Shown in pieces: positions 47,773-56,091 of a DNA stretch of 64,000 bases (positions are counted from its first letter, which is position 1; each line of letters starts with the position of its first letter). Origin of the DNA: Vreelandella andesensis (GTDB lineage Bacteria > Pseudomonadota > Gammaproteobacteria > Pseudomonadales > Halomonadaceae); NCBI RefSeq assembly GCF_003989795.1, contig NZ_RZHG01000002.1:1-64000 (forward strand), written 5' to 3'. The notes under the pieces are model-generated. The model did not search any database and was not told the DNA's origin. It saw only the letters and a program-made list of their open reading frames with translations. The translations under genes and the position numbers were made by a program.

Positions 47773-49011
47773 ATGAGCGATTTCATGTTGCCGGATATCG
47801 GCGAAGGCATTGTCGAGTGCGAAGTAGTGGAGTGGCGCGTTGCGGAAGGTGATCGTATTGAGGAAGATCAGCCAATCGTCGAGGTGATGACTGACAAAGC
47901 GCTTGTGGAAATTACCGCTCCCGAAGCGGGCGTCGTTACCAAGCTTTATGTTGATCAAGGCAAAATTGCCAAGGTACATGCACCGCTTTATGCCTATCAA
48001 GCAGAGAACGACACGCCAGAAACAGGCGTAGAACAAACTAACGAGTCTCAGCAACCTGTTGCTGAAGCTGCTAAGGCGCCTGTGCAGCAAGCCTCAGTTG
48101 CGGCCAGTAGCACCAGTACAGGCAGCGATAAAGTACCTGCCAGCCCAGCCGTTCGACGCCTTGTTCGTGAACATCAGCTTGAGTTAAGTGCCGTTGCTGG
48201 CAGTGGTAAAGATGGCCGAGTACTAAAAGAAGACGTGCTGACGCACCTGAATCAGCCCACTACAGCCGCTGCTCAAGCAACATCGCCAGTGTCGCAAGAA
48301 GCCCAGTCGCCGAGAGTTGAGGCGCTGCGCGGCGTGCGCGCGGTGATGGCGAAACGAATGGTTGAGTCAGCCAGCACCATCCCGCACTTTCAGTATGGCG
48401 AAGAGATCGATGTGACCGATCTGCTTGCACTGCGTGAGCGCCTAAAACCACGGGTAGAGGCGCTAGGTGAGCGGCTAACATTAATGCCCTTCTTCATGAA
48501 GGCCATGGCGCTAGCGGTTAACGAGGCACCGATCATCAATGCCCAGCTAAACGCGGAAGGCAATGAGCTGCACTACTACGAACAGTGCAATATCGGCATG
48601 GCAGTAGATAGCAAAGCGGGTTTGCTGGTGCCCAATGTGAAAAGTGTTGAGCGTCTAACGCTGCTAGGCATCGCCCGGGAAGTGGGGCGCTTAACCATTG
48701 CGGCCCGAGAGGGACGTGTCGATCAGGCGGATCTTAAAGGTGGCACCATTAGTATTTCTAACATTGGTGCGCTGGGCGGAACCTATGCGGCACCTATCAT
48801 CAATGCGCCGGAAGCGGCGATAGTAGCCATCGGCAAAACCCAATGGTTGCCGCGCTTTGACGAGCAAGGTGAGATTCAGCGCCGGGCAATTATGACCATC
48901 ACATGGGCAGGCGATCACCGCTTTATTGATGGCGGTACCATTGCCCGGTTCTGCAATGCCTGGAAAGGTTACCTGGAAGCGCCAGAAACCATGCTGCTGC
49001 ACTTGGGCTAA
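47773..49011 (+). CDS. bkdB: 2-oxoacid dehydrogenase E2 (dihydrolipoyl acyltransferase)
   Basis: 412 aa core of the complex. One N-terminal lipoyl domain (about 1-78) has the lipoylated Lys in MTDKALVEI. An Ala/Thr/Gln-rich linker follows, then the E1/E3-binding domain (about 118-155, ASPAVRRLVREHQLELSAV) and the catalytic acyltransferase domain ending in the HRFIDGGTIARF active-site motif. No E3 (lpdV) gene follows; a shared lipoamide dehydrogenase from elsewhere is presumably used. Confidence 0.94.
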   Translation: MSDFMLPDIGEGIVECEVVEWRVAEGDRIEEDQPIVEVMTDKALVEITAPEAGVVTKLYVDQGKIAKVHAPLYAYQAENDTPETGVEQTNESQQPVAEAAKAPVQQASVAASSTSTGSDKVPASPAVRRLVREHQLELSAVAGSGKDGRVLKEDVLTHLNQPTTAAAQATSPVSQEAQSPRVEALRGVRAVMAKRMVESASTIPHFQYGEEIDVTDLLALRERLKPRVEALGERLTLMPFFMKAMALAVNEAPIINAQLNAEGNELHYYEQCNIGMAVDSKAGLLVPNVKSVERLTLLGIAREVGRLTIAAREGRVDQADLKGGTISISNIGALGGTYAAPIINAPEAAIVAIGKTQWLPRFDEQGEIQRRAIMTITWAGDHRFIDGGTIARFCNAWKGYLEAPETMLLHLG

Positions 49012-49044
49012 GGTTGCCAGAGGTTGGTAAGAAAGGAATGTGAA

Positions 49045-50868
49045 ATGTCTCAGGCACCGCTCCAGCAGTTTTATATACCGGAAGAGCAGTCGGTATATCT
49101 ACTAAGCCATCATGATGCTCGTAAGCTTAAAGACTGGGTAGCACTGTGTCAGGCACAGCTCGCTCAGTTGGGCTACACGGGGATTGAGTTGGTTGGAAAA
49201 GGTGCCTACGGCTTTGTATTTGCGGGCAGCGCACAACACCAAGGGGTGCCTGCCCACTACGTATTCAAATTCTCACGTATTACGTTGCCCACTCATTTAC
49301 AAGAACGCCTTGAAGAAGAGGCGTTCATGCTGGATCAGGTTGCCCACCCACGCATACCGAAGCTCGTGGCTTATCAACGCTCCCGTGGCCAATCAATCTT
49401 AGTAATGGAGCGTGCGCCTGGTTGGAACCTTGAGCAAGTATCATTGAAAGAAGGTCGGCTTTCCCCACGATTAGTCATCCACATTGCCAATCAGCTGGCC
49501 GATATTCTTTCGGCATTGCGCCGAGAAACGGGGCCTAATGCACGCCCCGTTGTGCATGGTGACATCAAGCCTTCAAACCTAGTGTTTGACCCCGTTACAG
49601 AGTCCATTGCATTGATTGACTGGGGCTCGTCTGTGTTTGCTCAGTTAGACGAAAAGCTACAGTTTGTTGGCGCAAACGTGATGGAGTTAATGTCCGACAA
49701 TCTGCAGCAAACCAATGCTCGGTTAGGCGATGTCTACTTTATTGGCGAAGAGCAACTGAACGGAGCGCTTTCATCGCCCCGTTTCGACGAACAAGGAGCG
49801 GCAGGAACACTATATGCATTAGCATCTGCACAATCTTGCCGTTTTGGTCATCGTGCTATTCCCGCTAGTTCGCTGGGTCTACCCATGGAGTTTGCCCGAA
49901 CCTTAGACGGCATGCTGGATCCTGATCCCCGCGTGCGCCATAAAGCAGGGGATCATTATTTACAAACGATGTCCCGCATGGCCAAGGTAGTGATGTTAGA
50001 TTTGCCCATCCCACCACAAATGCCGCTAGTGCCTGTTTGGGGGCGTCCGGCACACCAAGAGACTGATACGGTGGTGTACAGTTCTCGGAAGGCGTTCTTG
50101 CGCGAAGCGAACGCGGAAGAAACCCTTAATGATGTTAATGATGTGCAGCTAGACCGTTACTACAAGCAATTTATGCAAGGGATGGGAGAAACGGAAAAGG
50201 CATTTTTGGCGTCGGTAAGTCGTTTGGGAAAATACCCAGTGGTTGGTGGCTTAGCTGTTCGCTGGGAACGAGAGGGCGTGTATATTGACTCGTCGCTTAA
50301 CTTACATGATCCTGCGCTTAAGCCAGCGTTTATCCAAGCTGTCAATAACATGGTGCACTTGGCGCGAGCCATTCACCGCCAGGGAGTGTTTAAAAGCTGC
50401 TTATTTAATGCACGCCAAACACTGCATTTAGAGCGCGTAAATGTAGAAGAGCCTTTTTATTGTGATCCTGGCACCGCGATTGACTATGAGCTGAGTGCGG
50501 TTCCGGAAATGGAAGACCGCACACGCCAGCATAGCTACTTTGAAGACGGCCCCGATCCAGAAGAGTTGCTCGTCCTGCCAGACACCATTATGCAAATACT
50601 TCAACGGCTTAATGAGATTCATCACACCGGCATGATTATATTTGAGGCGCTACCGATGCATCTTAAAATCCATAGCTATTATCGGCTTCTGGATCCTAGT
50701 CGGGAGTCAGAGTTCCATGCTTTGCTGGCGCATATGCTGGCGTCTGTCAGCCAGATAGAAGGCTTAGGCGTGTCCGGTTTTATGAAAATGCCCTATAAAG
50801 ACACCCGCTATTTTACACATCTCGAAAAGCAGCCAGAGCGCTATTATCCTAAAAATCCACGCATATAA
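49045..50868 (+). CDS. Hanks-type serine/threonine protein kinase with unknown C-terminal domain
   Basis: 607 aa, no membrane segment seen. The N-terminal protein kinase domain (about 40-320) has the glycine loop VGKGAYGFVF near 49, the VAIK-type Lys in YVFKFS, catalytic loop VVHGDIKPSNLVFD near 170 (HGD in place of HRD) and LIDWGSS (DWG in place of DFG) near 192. The C-terminal half (about 330-607) is a large domain I do not recognise. AAGGAA precedes the ATG at 49045. It begins 33 nt after E2, in the 2-oxoacid dehydrogenase operon, so control of that complex by phosphorylation is a reasonable but untested idea. Last chromosomal-type gene before the island. Confidence 0.85.
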   Translation: MSQAPLQQFYIPEEQSVYLLSHHDARKLKDWVALCQAQLAQLGYTGIELVGKGAYGFVFAGSAQHQGVPAHYVFKFSRITLPTHLQERLEEEAFMLDQVAHPRIPKLVAYQRSRGQSILVMERAPGWNLEQVSLKEGRLSPRLVIHIANQLADILSALRRETGPNARPVVHGDIKPSNLVFDPVTESIALIDWGSSVFAQLDEKLQFVGANVMELMSDNLQQTNARLGDVYFIGEEQLNGALSSPRFDEQGAAGTLYALASAQSCRFGHRAIPASSLGLPMEFARTLDGMLDPDPRVRHKAGDHYLQTMSRMAKVVMLDLPIPPQMPLVPVWGRPAHQETDTVVYSSRKAFLREANAEETLNDVNDVQLDRYYKQFMQGMGETEKAFLASVSRLGKYPVVGGLAVRWEREGVYIDSSLNLHDPALKPAFIQAVNNMVHLARAIHRQGVFKSCLFNARQTLHLERVNVEEPFYCDPGTAIDYELSAVPEMEDRTRQHSYFEDGPDPEELLVLPDTIMQILQRLNEIHHTGMIIFEALPMHLKIHSYYRLLDPSRESEFHALLAHMLASVSQIEGLGVSGFMKMPYKDTRYFTHLEKQPERYYPKNPRI

Positions 50869-50942
50869 GTACTTGTATATACTATCATTTATATAAGTTT
50901 GTGTTGCTGTGTGTATTTTGTGTCGTTGTACATCTCATTATA

Positions 50943-50995
50943 TTTGGGGTATAAATTGGGGTACAGAACCCCATTTTGGGGTACGTAATGGGGTA
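50943..50995 (+). repeat. Cluster of GGGGTA repeats upstream of the integrase
   Basis: TTGGGGTA occurs at 50944-50951, 50956-50963 and 50976-50983, with ATGGGGTA at 50988-50995 and an inverted ACCCC at 50968-50972. Similar repeats occur in front of P4-type integrase genes and may be recombinase or excisionase arm sites. A further inverted pair lies just after the gene at 52220-52236. Confidence 0.7.
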
Positions 50996-51001
50996 TTGAA
51001 A

Positions 51002-52210
51002 ATGGCACAGCTAACAGCTACAGCTATAAAGAACGCAAAACCCGATGAGAAAGATTATCGAATCCATGATGGGAATGGATTGTATTTACTGGTGAGAAAA
51101 ACGGGTAAGAAAACGTTCATGCATCGCGTGAGAAAGCCCAAAGATACCTTCACAAAAATCGGGAATTTTCCGACCGTTTCCCTCGCTGAAGCGCGAGCGT
51201 ATGTAGCGAATTTTACGAAGAAGAAAGAGCAAGAAGATTCATCAATTGCACATATTGATGCTACATTTTACGAATTATCAGAACGCTTATTTGAAGAACA
51301 CTATAAAACGTTATCACCCACATATATTAAGCAAGTAAGAAACATGTTAGATGACGATATATACCCGCATTTGAAAAATAAAAGAGTTGATCGAATTACA
51401 TCAAAAGATGTGTTCTTAGTGATGAAGTCAATAAAAGATCGCGGTGCTATTACACCTGCTAATATAGCTAAGAATATTATGCATACTGTTTTTAAATATG
51501 CGATTAGTAATTTGCACTGTGATAATGATCCTACGTTAGCTGTTGATGCAATCAAAAGAAATAAAGTAAAACATGCTGTAGCATTGAATCATCAACAGTT
51601 ACAGCGTTTATTTGATGAGTATGAAGCTTCTATTACCAAAATTACGACTAAACTTGCAAACCGATTTTTAGCAATGACTATGCTAAGAACAGTTGAAATG
51701 TGTCAAACGAAATGGACTGATATTGATTATCACAATAAAATTTTAATCATTAGTGCTGATAGAATGAAAAGATCAAATTCGCACATTGTCCCACTATCGA
51801 AAGCAGCAATGTTAGTGCTTGAAGAAATGAAAGAATATACATCTAATCGCGAGTATATTTTTAGCACAATTTATAGTAAAGATAAGAATAAACACATGAA
51901 TAGACGTACTATCTATAATTCTTTAGTAGTGCCTAGGCAATGGCTTTGTGACTTGAAATTTGGCCCCCACGGCTTTAGAGCTACAGCAAGTACAATGTTA
52001 AATCAGCGGGGTTATCGCTCTGATGTGATTGAAAAGCAATTAGCGCATCAGTCGACAAATAAAGTAAGAGCAACGTACAACCATGCCGATTACTTAGAAG
52101 AGCGTAGAGAAATGATGCAATACTGGGGTAACTACATCGATCATATTATTGTTAATGCAATACAGAAAAATTACTTTCCACCGATTCGAAGGTGTTTTGT
52201 AAGTAGCTAA
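51002..52210 (+). CDS. int: P4-type tyrosine site-specific integrase
   Basis: About 402 aa. N-terminal DUF4102 arm-binding domain (MAQLTATAIKNAKPDEKDY, DGNGLYLLVR, IGNFPTVSLAEAR), a core-binding SAM-like domain (about 90-190), and the catalytic domain with Arg in MLRTVEMCQTKW, HGFR (PHGFRATASTML), the late His in LAHQSTNKVRATYNHADY and the nucleophile Tyr there. The ATG at 51002 begins exactly at the family N-terminus; the in-frame ATG at 50909 would translate the repeats. It would integrate and excise the island. Confidence 0.93.
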   Translation: MAQLTATAIKNAKPDEKDYRIHDGNGLYLLVRKTGKKTFMHRVRKPKDTFTKIGNFPTVSLAEARAYVANFTKKKEQEDSSIAHIDATFYELSERLFEEHYKTLSPTYIKQVRNMLDDDIYPHLKNKRVDRITSKDVFLVMKSIKDRGAITPANIAKNIMHTVFKYAISNLHCDNDPTLAVDAIKRNKVKHAVALNHQQLQRLFDEYEASITKITTKLANRFLAMTMLRTVEMCQTKWTDIDYHNKILIISADRMKRSNSHIVPLSKAAMLVLEEMKEYTSNREYIFSTIYSKDKNKHMNRRTIYNSLVVPRQWLCDLKFGPHGFRATASTMLNQRGYRSDVIEKQLAHQSTNKVRATYNHADYLEERREMMQYWGNYIDHIIVNAIQKNYFPPIRRCFVSS

Positions 52211-52214
52211 AACA

Positions 52215-52240
52215 GAAAATGCCCCATAATTGGGGTATTT
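52215..52240 (+). terminator. Terminator after the integrase gene
   Basis: AAAATGCCCC-ATAATT-GGGGTATTTT forms a 10-bp stem with one G-U pair and ends in a T-run. It reuses the GGGGTA motif found upstream of int, so it could double as a recombinase site. Confidence 0.7.
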
Positions 52241-52295
52241 TCATTTGTAGGTATCCACTATTATAACCATTCACTAAATTTGCACTGATACTAAC

Positions 52296-52481
52296 TTACG
52301 CAGATTTACGACTATTTATGTACTCTAAAACATCATCTTTATTGAAGCGCTTACCGAACTTGAATTCGTAAATTTCGGGAAAATCGGGATCAAGTTGTAT
52401 CAGTCGATAAACTGTTGTTCTATGCACTGATAGTAAGTTTGCTGTGGCTGACACTGTTATCAGTTCAATATCTGTATTCAT
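52296..52481 (-). CDS. AlpA-like helix-turn-helix regulator
   Basis: 61 aa excisionase/AlpA-type DNA-binding protein: ITVSATANLLSVHRTTVYRLIQLDPDFPEIYEFKFGKRFNKDDVLEYIN in consecutive motif elements, where VSATANLLSVHRTTVYRLI is the helix-turn-helix. Such proteins often act as excisionase or activate int in P4-like elements. The ATG at 52481 has AGGAGA upstream; a longer frame to 52643 has no support. Divergent from the RuvC-like gene and convergent with int. Confidence 0.8.
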   Translation of the reverse strand: MNTDIELITVSATANLLSVHRTTVYRLIQLDPDFPEIYEFKFGKRFNKDDVLEYINSRKSA

Positions 52482-52683
52482 AATGATACTTGTCTCCTGT
52501 TCTAAAGTGTAGATCATTTCTAAGCCGCCAATAAGGCGGGTAACATCAATAGCAAAACTCACTATCGCTATCGATGTACGATACTTTAACTTCATAAAAA
52601 AAGAAGTCAATAGCTCTGAATTTAGAATAAATAGCGTGCGCAATAAGTTCTTTAAATAGCCCTATAAAAAGAGGCTTACAACA

Positions 52684-53187
52684 ATGAATAAAAATAAATT
52701 AAAAACTCAAAAAACTGCTGGAATAGATCAGTCACTAACAAAAACAGGAGTTGTTATATTCGATAATGATTCTCAAACGATGATTCATCACGAGATTATA
52801 GAGACAAATTTAGACAGAACAGATGTGCTAGACAGCTTCAAATGTGTTGCGGAGATCGCTAGCAGAATTGAATTTCTGTGTAACCTTTACAGCGTCGAGA
52901 CTGTGCGTATAGAGGGGCTTAGTTATGGCAGTGTGGGACAAGCCACGCGCACGCTAGCAGGCCTTCATTATGTCATCGTTGATCGTCTGATGCGTGCGTC
53001 TATAGATGTCACTGCGATAGTTCCTACAGCACTTAAGAAAGCCGCTACCGGCAGCGGAAGGGCAGACAAACAGCAGATGCTTGAGGCATGTCCCGATGAT
53101 GTGTGTGAACAATTGCCAAAATACGGGAAAATCAAGGGGCGATACGATCTTGCAGACGCGTATCATCTTGCGTCATTGTCATTTTAA
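52684..53187 (+). CDS. RuvC-like Holliday-junction resolvase family protein
   Basis: 167 aa RNase H-fold nuclease resembling phage and plasmid RuvC-type resolvases. The acidic residues are in place: TAGIDQSLTKTGVV (first Asp near 15), VRIEGLSYGS (Glu near 79), and the C-terminal GRYDLADAYHLA (two Asp). A KKAATGSGRADKQQML loop is also family-like. Its likely role is cutting branched DNA during island replication or recombination. Lies between the AlpA-like gene and the toxin operon. Confidence 0.78.
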   Translation: MNKNKLKTQKTAGIDQSLTKTGVVIFDNDSQTMIHHEIIETNLDRTDVLDSFKCVAEIASRIEFLCNLYSVETVRIEGLSYGSVGQATRTLAGLHYVIVDRLMRASIDVTAIVPTALKKAATGSGRADKQQMLEACPDDVCEQLPKYGKIKGRYDLADAYHLASLSF

Positions 53188-53432
53188 TATCAAAATGGCA
53201 GAGCGATAGTGGCTCCACATAAGTTTTCGAGCATCATGGGCATTATAATTCAATGGATTAAATCTCATTAGTGCTCGTTTATTTTTGCACAACCACTTAA
53301 TTAATAAAAGAAAGGGAACGGGGTTATGTACGAAAAAGCAGCATTTGTGTTTTGGATAATGATAGGGCCTAGGCTTAAATAGGCTAAATGTCTTATTTTT
53401 ATTGGAAAAAATAATAACCTTAAGGGGGTCGC

Positions 53433-54383
53433 ATGTTTTGGTTTATTCTTATATTGATTGTTTTATTTGTTGGCTGGATTTATGAGACAACTCATAAAAG
53501 TGAAGCTGAGAAAAGAAATGAACAGCCTGGTTTAGGGAAAAATCCGGTATCCTCACTGCCTTCTCCAGAAGAAAGTCTGAAGATTAATGAATCTCGTAGA
53601 AAGTTATTGGAAGAGATTGATAAAATAGAAGAAGAAGCTAAAATAGAAGAAGAAGCTAAAAGTGATGAGGCTTCTACTGCTATAATCCATGAAAGTAAAA
53701 AAGTAGTGCCAGAATCAGAAAAAGTGGATTTAGTCGATGAGTCTATTAATAATTTGGCACTTGAATTAAAGAAAAAAGTTGAGTCTAGAGCTGTTCCATA
53801 TTTGGTTCATTTTACCCAGGCGTATAATATACCGAATATAATTTCTCAAGGGTTGTTAACTAGAAGTATGCTTGAGGAATCTGGCTCTGCCTTCGTCTAC
53901 AATGATGCCCTTCGGTTAGATGGTATTAAAAAATCTATCTCATTATCAGTTGGATTCCCAAATTATAAGATGTTTTATAAATATCGATGTAATAACCCTG
54001 GCGTAACTTGGGTAATTTTAGTTATAGATAAGTCTATACTGTGGGAAAAAAACTGTTTGTTCTGTAAGCATAATGCGGCAGACAAACGTATGATTAGTCA
54101 AAATAAGATAACCTTAGCCACTTCTGCTGCTTTTGAAAGCATGTATGGTGATTTGGATGGTGTAAATCGTGATGTAGATTCAATGTTTACTTACGATCCC
54201 ACTGATCCCCAAGCAGAAATTTTATGCTTAGATAATATCCCTTATGATAAAATCAACGCTTATATTTTTGATAGTTACGGTGCGAAGAAGGAATTTGATC
54301 ACTATTATCCTGGCAAGAATTCTTATGTCGATAGTGGTTTCTTCTCTTCTAGAGAATATTCAAGGAAAAGAAGGATAGCATGA
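53433..54383 (+). CDS. DarT-type (DUF4433) ADP-ribosyltransferase with N-terminal membrane anchor
   Basis: 316 aa. An N-terminal transmembrane helix (about residues 2-17) is followed by basic residues, so the rest should face the cytoplasm. A charged coiled linker with a duplicated KIEEEA follows (about 65-78), then a DarT1/DUF4433-like domain (about 115-300). Visible motifs are YLVHFTQAYNIPNII (His near 126), YNDALRLDG, SISLSVGFPNYKMFYKYR, CLFCKHNAADKR and DPTDPQAEILCLDNIP (likely catalytic Glu near 262). The family ADP-ribosylates DNA bases. Here the next gene encodes the matching NADAR antitoxin one base later. A membrane anchor is not usual for DarT. AAGGGGG precedes the ATG. Confidence 0.82.
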   Translation: MFWFILILIVLFVGWIYETTHKSEAEKRNEQPGLGKNPVSSLPSPEESLKINESRRKLLEEIDKIEEEAKIEEEAKSDEASTAIIHESKKVVPESEKVDLVDESINNLALELKKKVESRAVPYLVHFTQAYNIPNIISQGLLTRSMLEESGSAFVYNDALRLDGIKKSISLSVGFPNYKMFYKYRCNNPGVTWVILVIDKSILWEKNCLFCKHNAADKRMISQNKITLATSAAFESMYGDLDGVNRDVDSMFTYDPTDPQAEILCLDNIPYDKINAYIFDSYGAKKEFDHYYPGKNSYVDSGFFSSREYSRKRRIA

Positions 54384-54384
54384 T

Positions 54385-55080
54385 ATGGCAACACGGCCTC
54401 TTTTTGTACCTATTAAAAGTGGTGATTCACCAGGTGTGGAAGTCATAGAGATTGATTTCCAATGGTTTCCTGGTATGTCTAAATCACAGAAGCAAAAGTC
54501 AGTAGTGTCGTTTCACAAAGCTAGTGAAGAATACGGTTTCTCACCGGTGTTAGAAGTGTCAAGTAAATCATTAGACGAGATAGGGGTGGCATTAAGTGCA
54601 TTCAATTTGATGATCGAAACAAATAACAAGAGGCGTCTTTTTTCCGTAGAATCCGCATTTCAGTCCAGCAAGGTCTTTGAAAAAGGTGGGCCGTATAGAG
54701 ATTTGCTAGAAAAAAATTCGAGAGAAGCAAAAAAAGATGTGAGGTTAAAAGAGTCTGGAGAAGTGATTGGTTTTAATTTTTTTGGAAAAATTTTTCCTAT
54801 TGAGCCGAAGACATTTTTTTATGATTGGCTGTATATAAATGCCCTGCAGCAAAACAAGAATTTATCCGAAAATGCTATAGGTTTTTCAGCATTTACTGAT
54901 ATTGAGTTTAATCCAAACAAGTCAATTAATTGCCAAGCTTATTCGTTGGCATTCTATGTTTCCATGGTTCATTTTGGTTTGTTGGAAAAAGCGCTATCTT
55001 CATCTGAAAGTTTCTATAGCTTTGCCTCTGCTAATCTTTATAGAGCTAAAAAATCGCCATTACAGGATAACCTTTTATGA
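54385..55080 (+). CDS. DarT1-associated NADAR-type antitoxin
   Basis: 231 aa. The sequence fits the NADAR-type antitoxin family linked to DarT1 toxins: DFQWFPGMSKSQKQKSVVSFHKA, LEVSSKS, LSAFNLM, then the NADAR core VESAFQSSKVFEKGGPYRDLL, SREAKKDVRLKESG, FYDWLYINALQQN and FTDIEFNPNKSINCQAYSLA (each quoted in part). NADAR domains remove ADP-ribose from guanine bases, which would reverse the toxin's mark. The start lies one base after the toxin stop and its end overlaps the next gene (ATGA), so all three are coupled. Confidence 0.82.
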   Translation: MATRPLFVPIKSGDSPGVEVIEIDFQWFPGMSKSQKQKSVVSFHKASEEYGFSPVLEVSSKSLDEIGVALSAFNLMIETNNKRRLFSVESAFQSSKVFEKGGPYRDLLEKNSREAKKDVRLKESGEVIGFNFFGKIFPIEPKTFFYDWLYINALQQNKNLSENAIGFSAFTDIEFNPNKSINCQAYSLAFYVSMVHFGLLEKALSSSESFYSFASANLYRAKKSPLQDNLL

Positions 55081-55373
55081 AGCTTAGTGTAATTCTAGGT
55101 TTGCTGTTTTTGGTTGTTTCTTCGGCATCCTTTTCGCACAGCAGTTGGCAGGCTAGCCATAGCTGCTTTAAGCCTGTCAAGCCTTATGAATTTCAGTCTC
55201 AATGGGAGGCAAACATGTTCAATAACGAAGTAGATGTGTATCGAAACTGTATAGAGCAGTTTGTTAGTGAGCAGGAGAATGCGATACAAACTCATTCAGG
55301 GGCTCTCGACGAAGCAATCGATGAATGGAATGATTTTGTGAATTTTGAGCTAAATATTAGTTTACTAAATTGA
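55077..55373 (+). CDS. Small exported protein, third gene of the DarT/NADAR operon
   Basis: 98 aa with a clear signal peptide (MKLSVILGLLFLVVSSASFS, cleavage near residue 20) and no lipobox. The mature part has two Cys (SHSCFKPVKPY and YRNCIEQF) that could form a disulfide and a helical region rich in acidic residues (SEQENAIQTHSGALDEAIDEWNDFV). Overlaps the antitoxin stop by 4 nt, so it is translated with it. I do not recognise a function; it is probably periplasmic. Confidence 0.75.
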   Translation: MKLSVILGLLFLVVSSASFSHSSWQASHSCFKPVKPYEFQSQWEANMFNNEVDVYRNCIEQFVSEQENAIQTHSGALDEAIDEWNDFVNFELNISLLN

Positions 55374-55503
55374 GTGAGTGTTTAAATAATTGTGCAAAAA
55401 TAAGAGCACTGATGAGCTTTTGCCCATTGAATTATTATGCCTCATCATGCACGAAAACTTATGTGGATATACTTGGTTTTAATTTAAAATAAGGGTTAAA
55501 TGA

Positions 55504-55884
55504 ATGTCAATAATTAGCAACTACATCGAAAAAAAACAGCAACTAAAAAAGTTGCAAGCAGAATTGCAAGCATTACAAAATAATAAAGAGCTACAGCAAG
55601 AATTAGAATTCAAGGATCAGCTAGCACGGTTGATGACGGAATACGGGAAAATATCGCGTGAAGTGTGTGAAATACTTGATCCCAACTATAGCGCAGCTGC
55701 AAGCGGCAAGAAAGCTGTAAGTCTCACAGATGGACGTAAGAAACGTACACTTAAAGTTTATAAAAACCCGCACACGGGAGAAACTGTAGAGACACGTGGT
55801 GGTAACCAAAAGAAAATCCAAGAATGGAAAGCAGAACATGGCAATGAAGAAGTTGTAAGCTGGGTTATTGAAGAGAGAGAATAA
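55504..55884 (+). CDS. MvaT/H-NS-family xenogeneic silencer
   Basis: 126 aa. N-terminal coiled-coil oligomerisation region (about 1-60, IEKKQQLKKLQAELQALQ) and a C-terminal DNA-binding domain with LKVYKNPHTGETVETRGGNQKKIQEWKAEHG; the RGGN residues form the AT-hook-like minor-groove contact of the MvaT family. Such proteins bind and silence AT-rich DNA like that of this island. Own leader of 130 nt; ribosome site weak (AAGGGTTAAATGA). Confidence 0.85.
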   Translation: MSIISNYIEKKQQLKKLQAELQALQNNKELQQELEFKDQLARLMTEYGKISREVCEILDPNYSAAASGKKAVSLTDGRKKRTLKVYKNPHTGETVETRGGNQKKIQEWKAEHGNEEVVSWVIEERE

Positions 55885-56091
55885 TTATTAAAAGAGAATT
55901 CTCCTTAATTGAGCATTTTTTATAGGGAATTACTTACAAATATTGAGGTCGATCACTTACATTCACACAGTTTTGAACAAGGTAAGGTTTAGGTGTGATG
56001 CCAAGGATCGCCGCTTAAAGCATGTCGAATGCATCACATTCTGGATGGATTTTGGACGTGAAGGTGTTCAGGATTGCCAGGGACGGCATCT

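Noticed and set aside
50869..51001. tRNA or tmRNA gene as the island attachment site
   Set aside because: No cloverleaf, CCA-type end or TTCGAATC-like T-arm is visible next to the integrase.
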